Origin: Lacrimispora xylanolytica | Lineage (GTDB): Bacteria; Bacillota; Clostridia; Lachnospirales; Lachnospiraceae | Reading direction: 5' to 3' | Length of the DNA stretch: 64,000 bases | NCBI RefSeq assembly: GCF_026723765.1 | Contig: NZ_CP113524.1 | Span: 4,241,501 to 4,305,500 of the forward strand | Shown here: positions 47,335 to 56,190 of the stretch, in pieces | How the letters are laid out: each line of letters starts with the position of its first letter | Numbering within the stretch: position 1 is the stretch's first letter | The notes under the pieces: model-generated | What the model saw: the letters and a program-made list of their open reading frames with translations, nothing else | Database searches by the model: none | What the model was told of the DNA's origin: nothing | Made by a program: the position numbers and the translations under genes

Positions 47335-48276
47335 TTACATTTTCACTTCGTTAATCAGGATATTGAGATTAATTCTCTCACGCTCCAGCTCTGCCTTGCT
47401 GGAAGTATCTATGCTTCTTAAATGGCTTAAGACACGTTCAATCTGTCTCTTCGTATTTTCCACTTGAGACAGAGACTCATTAATCCGATTTAGCACCGCC
47501 CAATCTGCAAATAAACCGTCAAGGAAATAATCTGCAAAGCCTAGAAATCCGTCAATACTGACCTGCACATCAGCGTCAATTTTTACATCCGTCAGCTCAG
47601 TCTTAAACCGGCGCAGCTGTATCTGCAAATCTTCCACCTGATTCTGAGCTTCATCAAGATGACTGTGCTTTGCCATACCTGATATCAGTCCTCCCCCCAT
47701 TAAATCCCATGTACCCCAGCTCTTTGCACTGTCGATGTTAGAAAGAATCCGGTTCGTAATAACGAGGGCTTTTTCTCCGACAGAAAGAGCCTCCTCGATT
47801 TCCTTCCTTTGGCTTTCTATGAAAGAAATGCGTTTCTCCGTCTCATAGATTTCCACTGCCTCCTGAGATCCGGTGGATTTAATTGCTTCAGCCTTACTCT
47901 TTAACATTTTCTCATACTGTTTTTCACTGGCCCCTAACAATCTTATTTCCGTTTCGATTCGGGCAATATCTTCCTCCACCGCAGAAAGCTCACGAGAAGC
48001 CACATCGTATTTCACCTTAGCTGCATATGCTTCCTCCCGCTCCTTATCAAGCTTCTCTTCCTTTTTCCCTATAATCGCATAGAAGAAAGAGGATAGGCTG
48101 CCGCCCTCCAGTTGATCTACATCCTTTTGCTGTTCTAGTTTGCTTTTCTTAAGCTCATATACTTTCCCACTTAGCTCCTCACGTTGTATATATAATTGCT
48201 TCAGTTTGGTCTCCTCATGATTCTTTCGTGCAATTTTCTGTTGGAGAAGCTGTAATTGTTCATCATAATATGCCAT
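47335..48276 (-). CDS. Coiled-coil protein of unknown function
   Basis: A 313-residue, highly charged protein predicted to be mostly long helices (residues 1-60, 75-175 and 205-313), with a short glycine-rich break (GTWDLMGGGLISGMAKHSH) near residue 200 and a hydrophobic patch (SSFFYAIIGKK) near 62. No signal peptide. I recognise no named domain. 41 bases upstream of the deformylase gene. Confidence 0.75.
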   Translation of the reverse strand: MAYYDEQLQLLQQKIARKNHEETKLKQLYIQREELSGKVYELKKSKLEQQKDVDQLEGGSLSSFFYAIIGKKEEKLDKEREEAYAAKVKYDVASRELSAVEEDIARIETEIRLLGASEKQYEKMLKSKAEAIKSTGSQEAVEIYETEKRISFIESQRKEIEEALSVGEKALVITNRILSNIDSAKSWGTWDLMGGGLISGMAKHSHLDEAQNQVEDLQIQLRRFKTELTDVKIDADVQVSIDGFLGFADYFLDGLFADWAVLNRINESLSQVENTKRQIERVLSHLRSIDTSSKAELERERINLNILINEVKM

Positions 48277-48340
48277 ATGGAAATCCTCTCTTTCTCTATA
48301 ACTGTCCCAACATCTGCGTCATAGTGTCTATTTTTCTATT

Positions 48341-48859
48341 TTACATATAACGCCTTACTTTATCCATGTAACTTATGTACTCTTGCCCGAATTTCTCTAT
48401 ACACCATCTTTCTTCCAATCGGATAATCCAGTGTCCTGACACTTGAAATACCATTAGGCTTGCAACTAAGAGCCAGGACCGGGTAAGCACACAGCAGCCT
48501 AAGAAAAATATAAAATACCCTACATACATTGGATTACGCGAAATTTGATAAAACCCAGTCGTGTTGATACCATTCTCCCCAGGTTTTGCAAAATCCAAGA
48601 CCGACATAAGACACAACAACAATCCTAAGGCATAAATTACCAAGCCTATGTAAAACCAGTAAGAATCTGTCTGAATCCTAAGAAAACAAAGATACACAAA
48701 AATGAAACTGTTTGATACCTGATAAAACCACAGTGCCACCTTCTCCTTACCAATCGCTGGAGCAAATAAAGCCGCACGTCTTAAGGCATCTTCATTCAGC
48801 AAACGTAAGACTCCAAATCTTATAAATAAAAGCGGCACTAAACAAAAAAAACCATTCAT
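48341..48859 (-). CDS. Isoprenylcysteine/phospholipid methyltransferase-family membrane protein
   Basis: A 172-residue membrane protein with about four helices and the ICMT/PEMT signature: GFYQISRNPMYVGYFIFFLG, ending RLEERWCIEKFGQEYISYMDKVRRYM. Family enzymes use SAM to methylate lipids or small molecules in the membrane; bacterial members are mostly uncharacterised. Confidence 0.83.
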   Translation of the reverse strand: MNGFFCLVPLLFIRFGVLRLLNEDALRRAALFAPAIGKEKVALWFYQVSNSFIFVYLCFLRIQTDSYWFYIGLVIYALGLLLCLMSVLDFAKPGENGINTTGFYQISRNPMYVGYFIFFLGCCVLTRSWLLVASLMVFQVSGHWIIRLEERWCIEKFGQEYISYMDKVRRYM

Positions 48860-49351
48860 GCACCATCACCTCAAATATTTTACTATCATTTTAACATTTT
48901 TCCATATATAATCAACCATCTGCCCAGAAGAATCTTATGAAACAAAATATTCAGAGTTTAACATACAATTCAATATACTATTTCAAATACCATTTCAGCT
49001 TGTTTCATATAGTCTCCACGAACTTTCGCTTTTGGAATATATCAAAACCTTTTCCCAAGGATTATCCAGGTTTTATTTTTTTATATCCAGAATAAAGCAG
49101 TTTATTACTGATAAATAATTTCAATTATATATTTTATTATGTTTTTTAATTATATTAATATAAATAATCTCTCATTAAGGCTAATTTTTCCAAAATGCGA
49201 AATATTTCTCTTTACAAAATTGCTTTAGTACTATACCATATAGGCGTAATATGTTTATATCCTGAGACACCATAAAAAAGTTGATTGTTTCGAGTTGGAT
49301 ATTTACCATATTATAAATACATTACATCATTACTTTAAGGGAGAAATACTT
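48860..49351. other. Long AT-rich intergenic region
   Basis: About 490 bases without a convincing ORF. It must hold the promoters of the leftward ICMT-like gene and the rightward cell-wall-binding gene. A TTTACA with TACCAT 17 bases on (about 49213-49241) is a possible but weak promoter for the latter. No RNA gene or repeat seen. Confidence 0.6.
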
Positions 49352-50935
49352 TTGAACAAGCATTGGACGAGAAATACCTTTATGATTATGACGGCAGCCA
49401 CATTAACCATAAATACTGCTATGGTTTCAAAAGCAAGTGGCTGGACCGAGACAGAAAACGGCTGGCATTACGAAGAAAATGGCGGATACATAACATCTGC
49501 ATGGAAGAAGGGGCAAAAGGGCTTTTATTATCTTGGTGATACCGGAAAGCTTAAGACTTCTTCCTGGATCACCGATGGAGACAAGAACTATTATGTGGAT
49601 TCAGAAGGTCTCCGGGTAAAAAACTCCTGGATTTATAATCAGTCCTGGAATGATTCCACAGATACCAATCAATACTGGTATTATTTTGACCAAAATGGTG
49701 AAATGTTGACCGGAAAGCAGCAAATAGGGGATAAAAAATACTTTTTCTCCAGTACCGGTGAAATGTTGACCGGCTGGATCACATTTACAGATAATGAAGC
49801 AGAGTACTTAACAGACGAAATAACCACCAATAATACATATTACTGCCTGGAGGACGGAAGCAGAGCAAGCGGCTGGCTTAAGCTGGAAGCTCCTGATGAT
49901 GAGGACCATTCAGGAGAAGAATACTGGTACAATTTTAAGAGCACTGGCGTTATTCGAAGAAACACGAAAGCCACCATTGGTAATCATGAATTCTGTTTCG
50001 ATGAACAGGGCCGAATGATTGAAGGCTGGGCCTATAAAACGGCAGATACTGATACTTATGTAAGGGTTGACGAAAACACGGAGAAAGCACTTTTAGACAC
50101 CTATAATGCAGACGCAAGCAGGTATTACTATTGCGGCGAAGAGGACCTGGGAGTCATTCAAAAAGACATATGGTTATCCATCGTACCACCTGGATTAAAC
50201 GGCGATCCTGACGAAGATGCCACCTGGTATTACTTTGATAAACGGGGCAAGATGATGACCGCAACCAAAGCCACCGCCTCAGAAGCCACACCATCTAGTG
50301 CAAGCCGTATGACCGAAGTAAGATGGGTCGATACAAAAGGAAAATATGGATTAGAGGGGGGCGACGATGATCTGCACCATGCCCGCCTTCAAAAAGTTAA
50401 TAACACCTATTATCTTTTCGACTCTAGGGGTGAAATCATTGATGGCCTGATTTATATTTACAATAAAGATGGATCCTTCCAATTAAAAGAAGGCTATTAT
50501 TATTTCGGCTCCAAATCATCAAAAACCACCGGAAAAGTAACGCTTGTAAATGACGCAACCGATTACCATTACTATTTCTCCAAAAAGAGAGAAAATGGCT
50601 ATTCCGAAGGTCAGGGCGTCACTGGAGTATACGAAGGAAAGTTATATTATAAGGGACTTGCAGTCACAGCAGATGAAGATACCAAATATAAATTAATTTA
50701 TATCCCCGAGTTAGCCAAAACTAACGGAACTGGACTGTTTGTTGTAGATGAAAATGGAAAAGTCAAAACAAGCGGCCTGACTTCTGAAATGTATGACGGG
50801 ACTAAATACAGAGTTAAAAAACAAGGTTCCAGCTACCGAGTGTTCCGGGTAGATTTAGATACCAAGGAGGAGACAGAACTCACTCACGATGACGCTGAGC
50901 TCACTCTGGATTTTAGCGAACCTGAACTTGTTTAA
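49352..50935 (+). CDS. Secreted cell-wall/glucan-binding repeat protein
   Basis: A 527-residue exported protein. After a signal peptide (FMIMTAATLTINTAMVSKASG) it consists of aromatic-Gly repeats of the CW_binding_1 type: GWHYEENGGYITSAW, GFYYLGDTGKLKTSSW, NYYVDSEGLRVKNSW, YWYYFDQNGEMLTG, YFFSSTGEMLTGW and more, becoming irregular towards the C-terminus. No catalytic domain is visible, so it is probably a surface-adhesion or wall-attached protein. Start TTG 49352 is eight bases after AAGGGAG; the earlier ATG 49295 would put extra residues before the signal peptide. Confidence 0.85.
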   Translation: MNKHWTRNTFMIMTAATLTINTAMVSKASGWTETENGWHYEENGGYITSAWKKGQKGFYYLGDTGKLKTSSWITDGDKNYYVDSEGLRVKNSWIYNQSWNDSTDTNQYWYYFDQNGEMLTGKQQIGDKKYFFSSTGEMLTGWITFTDNEAEYLTDEITTNNTYYCLEDGSRASGWLKLEAPDDEDHSGEEYWYNFKSTGVIRRNTKATIGNHEFCFDEQGRMIEGWAYKTADTDTYVRVDENTEKALLDTYNADASRYYYCGEEDLGVIQKDIWLSIVPPGLNGDPDEDATWYYFDKRGKMMTATKATASEATPSSASRMTEVRWVDTKGKYGLEGGDDDLHHARLQKVNNTYYLFDSRGEIIDGLIYIYNKDGSFQLKEGYYYFGSKSSKTTGKVTLVNDATDYHYYFSKKRENGYSEGQGVTGVYEGKLYYKGLAVTADEDTKYKLIYIPELAKTNGTGLFVVDENGKVKTSGLTSEMYDGTKYRVKKQGSSYRVFRVDLDTKEETELTHDDAELTLDFSEPELV

Positions 50936-50975
50936 TTGATTGATATAATGGCAAACGATGATTTGTCTTAATCAT

Positions 50976-51016
50976 GATAGGGCTGGAGGCTTCTCTAAGA
51001 AGCATTCAGCCCTATC
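50976..51016 (+). terminator. Terminator after the cell-wall-binding gene
   Basis: GATAGGGCTG/CAGCCCTATC outer stem with inner GCTTCT/AGAAGC. It closely resembles the hairpin at 54637-54669, including flanking bases. Confidence 0.7.
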
Positions 51017-51058
51017 TTATGAAGAGCAGAAAATAAATTACTTTTTATATTTCTGTTA

Positions 51059-51790
51059 CTAAAATTTTGCAATGATTTCATTCAAACGATTTTTAACACC
51101 TGTATCACAAACACCACCATGGTAGCAAATAATCGTTTCTATATCATAACCTTCCAATTTACGAACGGAATCTTTTGCCTCTTCCATATTTAAAGCATAT
51201 TGGGGCAAAGCCATATAAAGCTTTCCATTTACAATAACGAGAGCATCACCTGTAATCAGCACTTTTTCTTTTTTAACGTATAAAGAGATATGCCCAGGCA
51301 TATGACCCTTCGTGTCTACCACCTCAATACCACCGCAATAAGGAAGAATTGCGCCACCTTCTATTACAGTAACCTTATCAACCGGTTTCACAGAGGCTAT
51401 TAGCTTTTGGAACTCCTTACCGTACTCCTTTTTATCTTCCGGCAGCGTATCCTGAAGGTCTTCGGCCTGCTGTAAACGCAGAGATTTACATTTTCCCGTA
51501 ATATAGGGCGCTTGTTCTTTTGAACACAAAACTTCAATTTGGGGATATTTCTGAGTTATTTCATGTAACGCTCCCATATGATCATAATCATGGTGTGTAA
51601 TAATTATCTTCGTTAACATGCTTAAAGAAAAACCAATTTTTTGCATGGCCTCCTCTAACATTGGCATTGTATCCGGATAACTGCAATCAACTAAAATCAA
51701 TTCGTTCTCGTCTTTTAAAAGTACCGGGTATATGATATTTTCTGTTTCACCTCTATGAAACGTTAGCGGTAATAAATATATATGGCTCAT
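51059..51790 (-). CDS. MBL-fold metallohydrolase
   Basis: A 243-residue metallo-beta-lactamase-fold protein. Metal motif ITHHDYDHMGAL (HxHxDH), further ligands in GHMPGHISL and ITGDALV, and ICYHGG near the end. Substrate unknown; members include glyoxalase II-like thioesterases and lactonases. Good GGGG site. Stands alone. Confidence 0.87.
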   Translation of the reverse strand: MSHIYLLPLTFHRGETENIIYPVLLKDENELILVDCSYPDTMPMLEEAMQKIGFSLSMLTKIIITHHDYDHMGALHEITQKYPQIEVLCSKEQAPYITGKCKSLRLQQAEDLQDTLPEDKKEYGKEFQKLIASVKPVDKVTVIEGGAILPYCGGIEVVDTKGHMPGHISLYVKKEKVLITGDALVIVNGKLYMALPQYALNMEEAKDSVRKLEGYDIETIICYHGGVCDTGVKNRLNEIIAKF

Positions 51791-51882
51791 TTTAAAAACC
51801 CCTTTTTTTATCTTTATGTATTGTCTTTGTTGATGTCTATCAAAGAGTTATTCTAAATACATTAGGAATCAGTCTCCACCTC

Positions 51883-52497
51883 TCAAATTACTTGTTTAGA
51901 TCTACACAGTTTTAACTGTTTCCTCATGACCAGTCCCTGCTCTGCCTCAGCAAAAATATAAAATCCCATTTTCTGATACAGTTCAAAATGGCCTCCAAAA
52001 TCCGACGATTGGTAACTGGATTTTTTGTATGGGTATACTTCTATTACATCGAATCCATCTTGGGCGGCATCCTTACAAGCACGTTCCAATAACTGGGTAG
52101 CAATGCCCTGCCGTTTCATATCCGGTGCAATCATAAAACAAAAAATAGATTTTACCTTTACGTCCAAGCCAGGTTCCTCTAAGGGCACATAGTCCATAAA
52201 TCTTTGCCAACTTGCACATTTCAAACAATCTGACTTTGTATTGGCATTACACCAGCCAACCACCCTGTCGCCGTGATAGGCAAGATAACCTTGAACGTTA
52301 TTGCCTCTAACATATTCATAGGCACACTCCCTGCGGTTCTCTGCAGTCGAAAGGTCTTTCTTCTTATAATCTTCGTTACTCCAGCAGACACAATAACATT
52401 TATTTTCATCTACATTGTCATCATGTGGTGTAACATCAAAAAAATGAACATAATCTTCTGCCAGGTCTGGCGTCAGTTTGCGTATTTCAATATTCAT
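51883..52497 (-). CDS. GNAT-family N-acetyltransferase
   Basis: A 204-residue acetyltransferase with the acetyl-CoA-binding motif A in IAPDMKRQGIATQLLERACKDA and LYQKMGFYIFAE near the end. The N-terminal part contains a Cys-containing YCVCWSNEDYKK segment seen in a subset of GNAT proteins. Substrate unknown. Confidence 0.83.
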   Translation of the reverse strand: MNIEIRKLTPDLAEDYVHFFDVTPHDDNVDENKCYCVCWSNEDYKKKDLSTAENRRECAYEYVRGNNVQGYLAYHGDRVVGWCNANTKSDCLKCASWQRFMDYVPLEEPGLDVKVKSIFCFMIAPDMKRQGIATQLLERACKDAAQDGFDVIEVYPYKKSSYQSSDFGGHFELYQKMGFYIFAEAEQGLVMRKQLKLCRSKQVI

Positions 52498-52581
52498 ATT
52501 TTACCCCCAATTATATATCATTTGTCTTAGAATGTTCTTCTGATTCATAGTAAATTAAGATAAATACCAAACGACTAAATA

Positions 52582-52995
52582 CTAAAAATCACACATCAGC
52601 TCCCAAAGAACTCCAAAACGATCCCTGACAGTGCCTATGATCACCATATAAGGCGGCCTTTCCAGTGGATTTATTATCTCTCCACCTTCACTAAGTATGG
52701 AAAAGGCACTTTCAACCTCCTCTGCAGTATCAAACCCGATCCTATGTTTCACCTTTTTTGTTAGATTAACATCCTCTTCGCTGGATAAATCACTCAGCCT
52801 TACCTCTTGTTCATCAAACATGATTTCAGAATGGTAAACCAGTGAATCCTTTGACGCATCCGGCTGCTCCCAGCCATTTTTCACCGCATCGGAATAATGT
52901 AACAAATTCTTTACCCTACAACCAAAGGCTCGCTTGTATACCTCCAAGGCTTCTTCCGACTCTCCGGAAAAACATAATTGTTGAATGAATTTCAT
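52582..52995 (-). CDS. VOC-superfamily protein (PhnB-like)
   Basis: A 137-residue protein with IQQLCFSGESEEALEVYKRAFGCR, SDLSSEEDVNL and TVRDRFGVLWELM, typical of PhnB-like VOC proteins. Related in type to the one at 42.3 kb but not a close copy. Starts after GGGGG. Confidence 0.82.
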   Translation of the reverse strand: MKFIQQLCFSGESEEALEVYKRAFGCRVKNLLHYSDAVKNGWEQPDASKDSLVYHSEIMFDEQEVRLSDLSSEEDVNLTKKVKHRIGFDTAEEVESAFSILSEGGEIINPLERPPYMVIIGTVRDRFGVLWELMCDF

Positions 52996-53089
52996 ATGAA
53001 CCCCCTAAATATATGTGTTACAGTTTATGTATTTCACTTCCCTATTTCCGGTCATATACAGTCCGGCTGTTATGAATACCTCCCATCAT

Positions 53090-53431
53090 TTATATAGATG
53101 TATACTCAAGTACCTCATCATGCTTCATAAAAAGCTGGGTATGTTTTGTCAATTCCTCATATCCCTTATTTTTCAAGCACCATTTCATAGCCGTCAACAC
53201 AAGTGCGGCATATAAATTTGACAAATAATCTAATATCTCTGGTGATTTCTTATTCTTTAACTTCTGGCTCTCATAAAAACTCTTCTGTAAAAAGTCCGAC
53301 ATGTCTTCATATAAATGAATGGTGTCGGTATGAATGGTAATTTTATGAAAGTCCTTTTCCATTAACAAGGACAGAAAAACGCTTTCGATATTTTTTCTTG
53401 TCTTTCTGACACGCAAGTCATTCTGATTCAT
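53090..53431 (-). pseudogene. TetR-family regulator with internal deletion of the recognition helix
   Basis: A 113-residue frame. The first 31 residues (NQNDLRVRKTRKNIESVFLS and EKDFHKIT) are the start of a TetR DNA-binding domain. The sequence then jumps in frame to TIHLYEDMSDFLQKSFYES, a C-terminal regulatory-domain sequence, skipping the HTH turn and recognition helix (usually NRSTFYxHF). Full TetR proteins are about 180-200 residues. It keeps a good start site (GGGAGTGG), so it may still be made, but it should not bind DNA specifically. Divergent from the HXXEE gene, which the intact ancestor probably controlled. Confidence 0.7.
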
Positions 53432-53585
53432 TTTTCCACTCCCTATGATTATTTTAAAACTTCTCAAGCAGATAAGCAACACTATATCTGTTTTAGTAGC
53501 TTATATTAATAAGCAATAAATTTCTGAAGATTGAAATGTTTCACCTAATGTTATAAACTAAAAATTAAAAAGGAGAGATGTAATT

Positions 53586-54098
53586 ATGAATGAACTTAAA
53601 TGGTTTGCCTGGCTTTTTCCATTATTATTTATTGTACATGACATGGAGGAGATTATTACAGCAAAGAGCTGGTGCAACAAAGGATTGAAGCCAATTATTC
53701 CTCTGCCCTCCACCCCTTTTGGTAATACCAAAAGTACAGCGGGCTTTGCAGTTGCAGTCTTTGAAGAATTGATTTTATGGATTCTTGCCACTCTCCTGGG
53801 AAATATCACTGGTTTTTATGGATTATGGTACGGGTTCCTCGTTGCCAATATCATACACATGATCCTGTTTCACATGATTATTTTTCCTCTATCCTATCGC
53901 CGATATGTCCCTGGTATAATCACCGCATGGCTAACGCTGATTCCATTCTGCTATATCTTTTACCTGGCTCAAAAAGTTTTGAATTATTCCGTTATTCAAA
54001 TTGGGCTCTGGGTGACAATCGGATTTTTATTGGCATTTGGTAATGTGAAACTACTGCATAATAAAATGAACCTGCTTTCTAAACTGACAGGAGAATGA
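53586..54098 (+). CDS. HXXEE-domain membrane protein
   Basis: A 170-residue membrane protein with about five hydrophobic helices and the motif HDMEE in LFIVHDMEEIITAKSW, which defines the HXXEE family, plus a conserved HMILFHMIIFP histidine stretch. The histidines and acids suggest a membrane-embedded metal site. Function unknown. Strong AAAGGAG site. Divergent from the damaged TetR gene. Confidence 0.82.
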   Translation: MNELKWFAWLFPLLFIVHDMEEIITAKSWCNKGLKPIIPLPSTPFGNTKSTAGFAVAVFEELILWILATLLGNITGFYGLWYGFLVANIIHMILFHMIIFPLSYRRYVPGIITAWLTLIPFCYIFYLAQKVLNYSVIQIGLWVTIGFLLAFGNVKLLHNKMNLLSKLTGE

Positions 54099-54260
54099 GA
54101 GCTTGATCATTAACATTTGGAACACATGAATGGTTAGTTGATTTATGTTATTAAGATAATATTCTAACTTATGGTAATTATTTTAGAAGTGGAGGTGAAT
54201 TACATTATATATGAATAACCATAATATGCAAAATACTGTACAATATCATGGAGGTTAGAT

Positions 54261-54359
54261 ATGAAATCTATAGTTAAAAGAGTGACCTCTGTATTACTCA
54301 TGTTTACAATTATGGCTACATCAACACTCATCTCATACGCACAGGATTATAAGAATTAA
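54261..54359 (+). CDS. 32-residue peptide: signal sequence with five-residue tail
   Basis: ATG 54261 lies seven bases after GGAGG and encodes 32 residues: basic KSIVKR, a hydrophobic core VLLMFTIMATSTLI, and SYA before QDYKN. If signal peptidase cuts after SYA, the released product is QDYKN. The stop TAA overlaps the ATG of the next gene (TAATG), so the two are coupled. It could be a small secreted signal, or the surviving 5' end of a longer secreted-protein gene. Confidence 0.55.
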   Translation: MKSIVKRVTSVLLMFTIMATSTLISYAQDYKN

Positions 54360-54556
54360 TGAAAAATTTAATAAATAAAATCATTGCAAATTTAGGTTAT
54401 ATAATAATTATTTGCGGCATGTTAATAGCTGAAAAAATCTCTACACAGGCAACATGGGCAAATATTATTAAAGATAATTTTTGGAGAATTATATTTATAT
54501 TAATTGTAATTGTAGTTTCAGAATTAATTGTAAAATATATTAAGGAGAATAAGTAA
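54359..54556 (+). CDS. Small membrane protein, two helices
   Basis: A 65-residue protein with two hydrophobic segments (IIANLGYIIIICGMLIAEKI and FWRIIFILIVIVVSELIVKY) and a basic end. Starts within the stop of the 32-residue peptide gene and depends on it for a ribosome site. Family not recognised. A hairpin terminator follows at 54637. Confidence 0.6.
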   Translation: MKNLINKIIANLGYIIIICGMLIAEKISTQATWANIIKDNFWRIIFILIVIVVSELIVKYIKENK

Positions 54557-54871
54557 ATTAGCATTATATGTAAAGGGGTAAACTGTTCCCATCACAGATC
54601 CACTCTTACAAATGTTGATACATCTTAATCGTAATCGGGCTGAAGGCTTCAAAGGAAAGCCTTCAGCCCTTTCTTATGATGAGAGGGGTAATACAGATTG
54701 ATATGATGGCTCCACTCCTTTTTAATGGGATTGAGTCAACAAGACAATTGCTCTTCAATTTTTCCATTTCTGCCTATTGCTCTTTATTATATATAGTATT
54801 AGCATCTAAATGGGACAGAAAACTATAGGATAATAAAATATTGATATTACACCTCTAAACCAAGTTCATAC
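54557..54871. other. Intergenic region with terminator
   Basis: About 315 AT-rich bases. They hold one rho-independent terminator (54637-54669) and no ORF I can support; this is also the left border of the peptide cluster. Confidence 0.6.
54637..54669 (+). terminator. Terminator after the small-peptide genes
   Basis: A perfect 13-bp stem GGGCTGAAGGCTT with its complement, then TTTCTTA. Similar in sequence and flanks to the terminator at 50976. Confidence 0.75.
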
Positions 54872-56023
54872 TTATAATAGAAAAGGATATAGCTCTAAAA
54901 ATAATTCCTCTATATTTTCGTACTTATCTGTATTAATATATTTGATTCCTTTTCCGCCTATAATTCTTTTATGTTCAAATTTATCAATAATAACATCAAA
55001 ATCTATAAGTTTTAACTTAGATAAGGTTCTCTTGTTATTTACATGTAATATAATAAAATCAGCATTGCAATAATGGCTATAAAAGCGTATCTTCTGAACC
55101 AAGCGATACGAATTGAAATCCAATAAATTTATTATCTTCTTCTCAATGTCTGTGTTAAAGCTATCACTTAAGCAAAACCCAATATAACCATTTTTTTCAA
55201 ATTCAGATAGCAATATTATTGTTGAATCTGTATCAATATTATTTAATATAGCAATAATTGGCACAGTTACTTTTGCTTTAAAATACTCTCTATAGAAATT
55301 TTTATACCAATCATATTTAGGTTTTATTGATGCTTTTTTTAAAGTAAATTCAATGTCGCGCATCGAGCTTGTACCGTTATTCAGGAGGTTACAGACCTTA
55401 GCAGTTATTATTGGAGCTACGAGGCTGTTTGAACTAGGTAGAGTATAATACTTCCCCCTATATTTTATAATTTCATCCGATAAATAGTAACTGATATCTA
55501 TACCATCCAAACAATTCCCATTATATATATAACCACGGCAACCAGACTTAACTCTAAGGGATCTAACTCCAATCACTTCTTTAAAGCAAGCAGGAAAAGT
55601 CATCTTTTTTCTATTTGAAGTTGCGCAAACCACTACTACACCCATACGTGTTAACTTTTTAACAATTTTATATAGTGGTGGTACATCAGTCAACGAAGTT
55701 GTCCCAATGCTTAAATTTACAATATTTATACTATTTCGCAAACACCACTCTAAAGATATTAATAAATGACTAATATTAGCTTTTTTATTACCATCTTCCA
55801 AGATTTGTACAAAAGAAATATCACAATATTCTGTACAGTTATCAATGAACATTTTAGCACACATAGTTGCATGAGTAATATCTCTCACGGTTTTATCTCT
55901 CGACTGAATTACCATATCATTTTTTATTATATAAACACCACTAATATTCTGTTTCTTTGATATAAACTGATTTATATAATCTAAATTAATTTTAGTATCT
56001 ATAAAAGCTATCCTTTGTATCAT
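54872..56023 (-). CDS. Subtilisin-like (S8) serine protease of the peptide cluster
   Basis: A 383-residue protein. The triad can be placed: D9 in IAFIDTKI, H51 in DITHATMCA, S200 in SNSLVAPI, with oxyanion N137 in CATSN. It lacks signal peptide and prodomain, so it acts inside the cell. After about residue 220 there is a ~160-residue C-terminal domain I do not recognise. The motifs are divergent from exported subtilisins (HAT for HGT; NSLVAP for TSMAAP). ATG 56021-56023 follows AAGGAA; the upstream frame to 56095 adds residues outside the fold. As the last gene of the cluster it is the best candidate for removing the leader peptide, since the exporter has no C39 protease domain (inference). 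Confidence 0.82.
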   Translation of the reverse strand: MIQRIAFIDTKINLDYINQFISKKQNISGVYIIKNDMVIQSRDKTVRDITHATMCAKMFIDNCTEYCDISFVQILEDGNKKANISHLLISLEWCLRNSINIVNLSIGTTSLTDVPPLYKIVKKLTRMGVVVVCATSNRKKMTFPACFKEVIGVRSLRVKSGCRGYIYNGNCLDGIDISYYLSDEIIKYRGKYYTLPSSNSLVAPIITAKVCNLLNNGTSSMRDIEFTLKKASIKPKYDWYKNFYREYFKAKVTVPIIAILNNIDTDSTIILLSEFEKNGYIGFCLSDSFNTDIEKKIINLLDFNSYRLVQKIRFYSHYCNADFIILHVNNKRTLSKLKLIDFDVIIDKFEHKRIIGGKGIKYINTDKYENIEELFLELYPFLL

Positions 56024-56069
56024 AGTAAATTCCTTCCTCCTTAACAAGGAAACATTGTTATAAATAGTA

Positions 56070-56111
56070 ATGCGATGAAATAAATCATAAAACAAATCTA
56101 TTTCACCGCAT
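56070..56111 (-). terminator. Hairpin between precursor and protease genes
   Basis: A 13-bp stem, ATGCGGTGAAATA with TATTTCATCGCAT. It is fully paired only in minus-strand RNA, where the one mismatch becomes G-U. There is no clean T-run, so it may be a partial terminator or a 3' stabiliser that keeps precursor mRNA abundant. Confidence 0.55.
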
Positions 56112-56190
56112 CATTCAGAATATATTATTTATACTTAGGATTATAATATATCTATTATGTTGTAAAAGTTATATGTACTTATATAATAAA

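Noticed and set aside
49697-49773. Repeated TGAAATGTTGACCGG segments as a separate repeat element
   Set aside because: They encode the repeated GEMLTG motif of the wall-binding protein and are explained by its repeat structure.
54211-54258. 15-codon ORF upstream of the signal-peptide gene
   Set aside because: ATG is about 15 bases from the nearest GGAGG and the peptide has no recognisable character; it could be a leader peptide but support is too thin.
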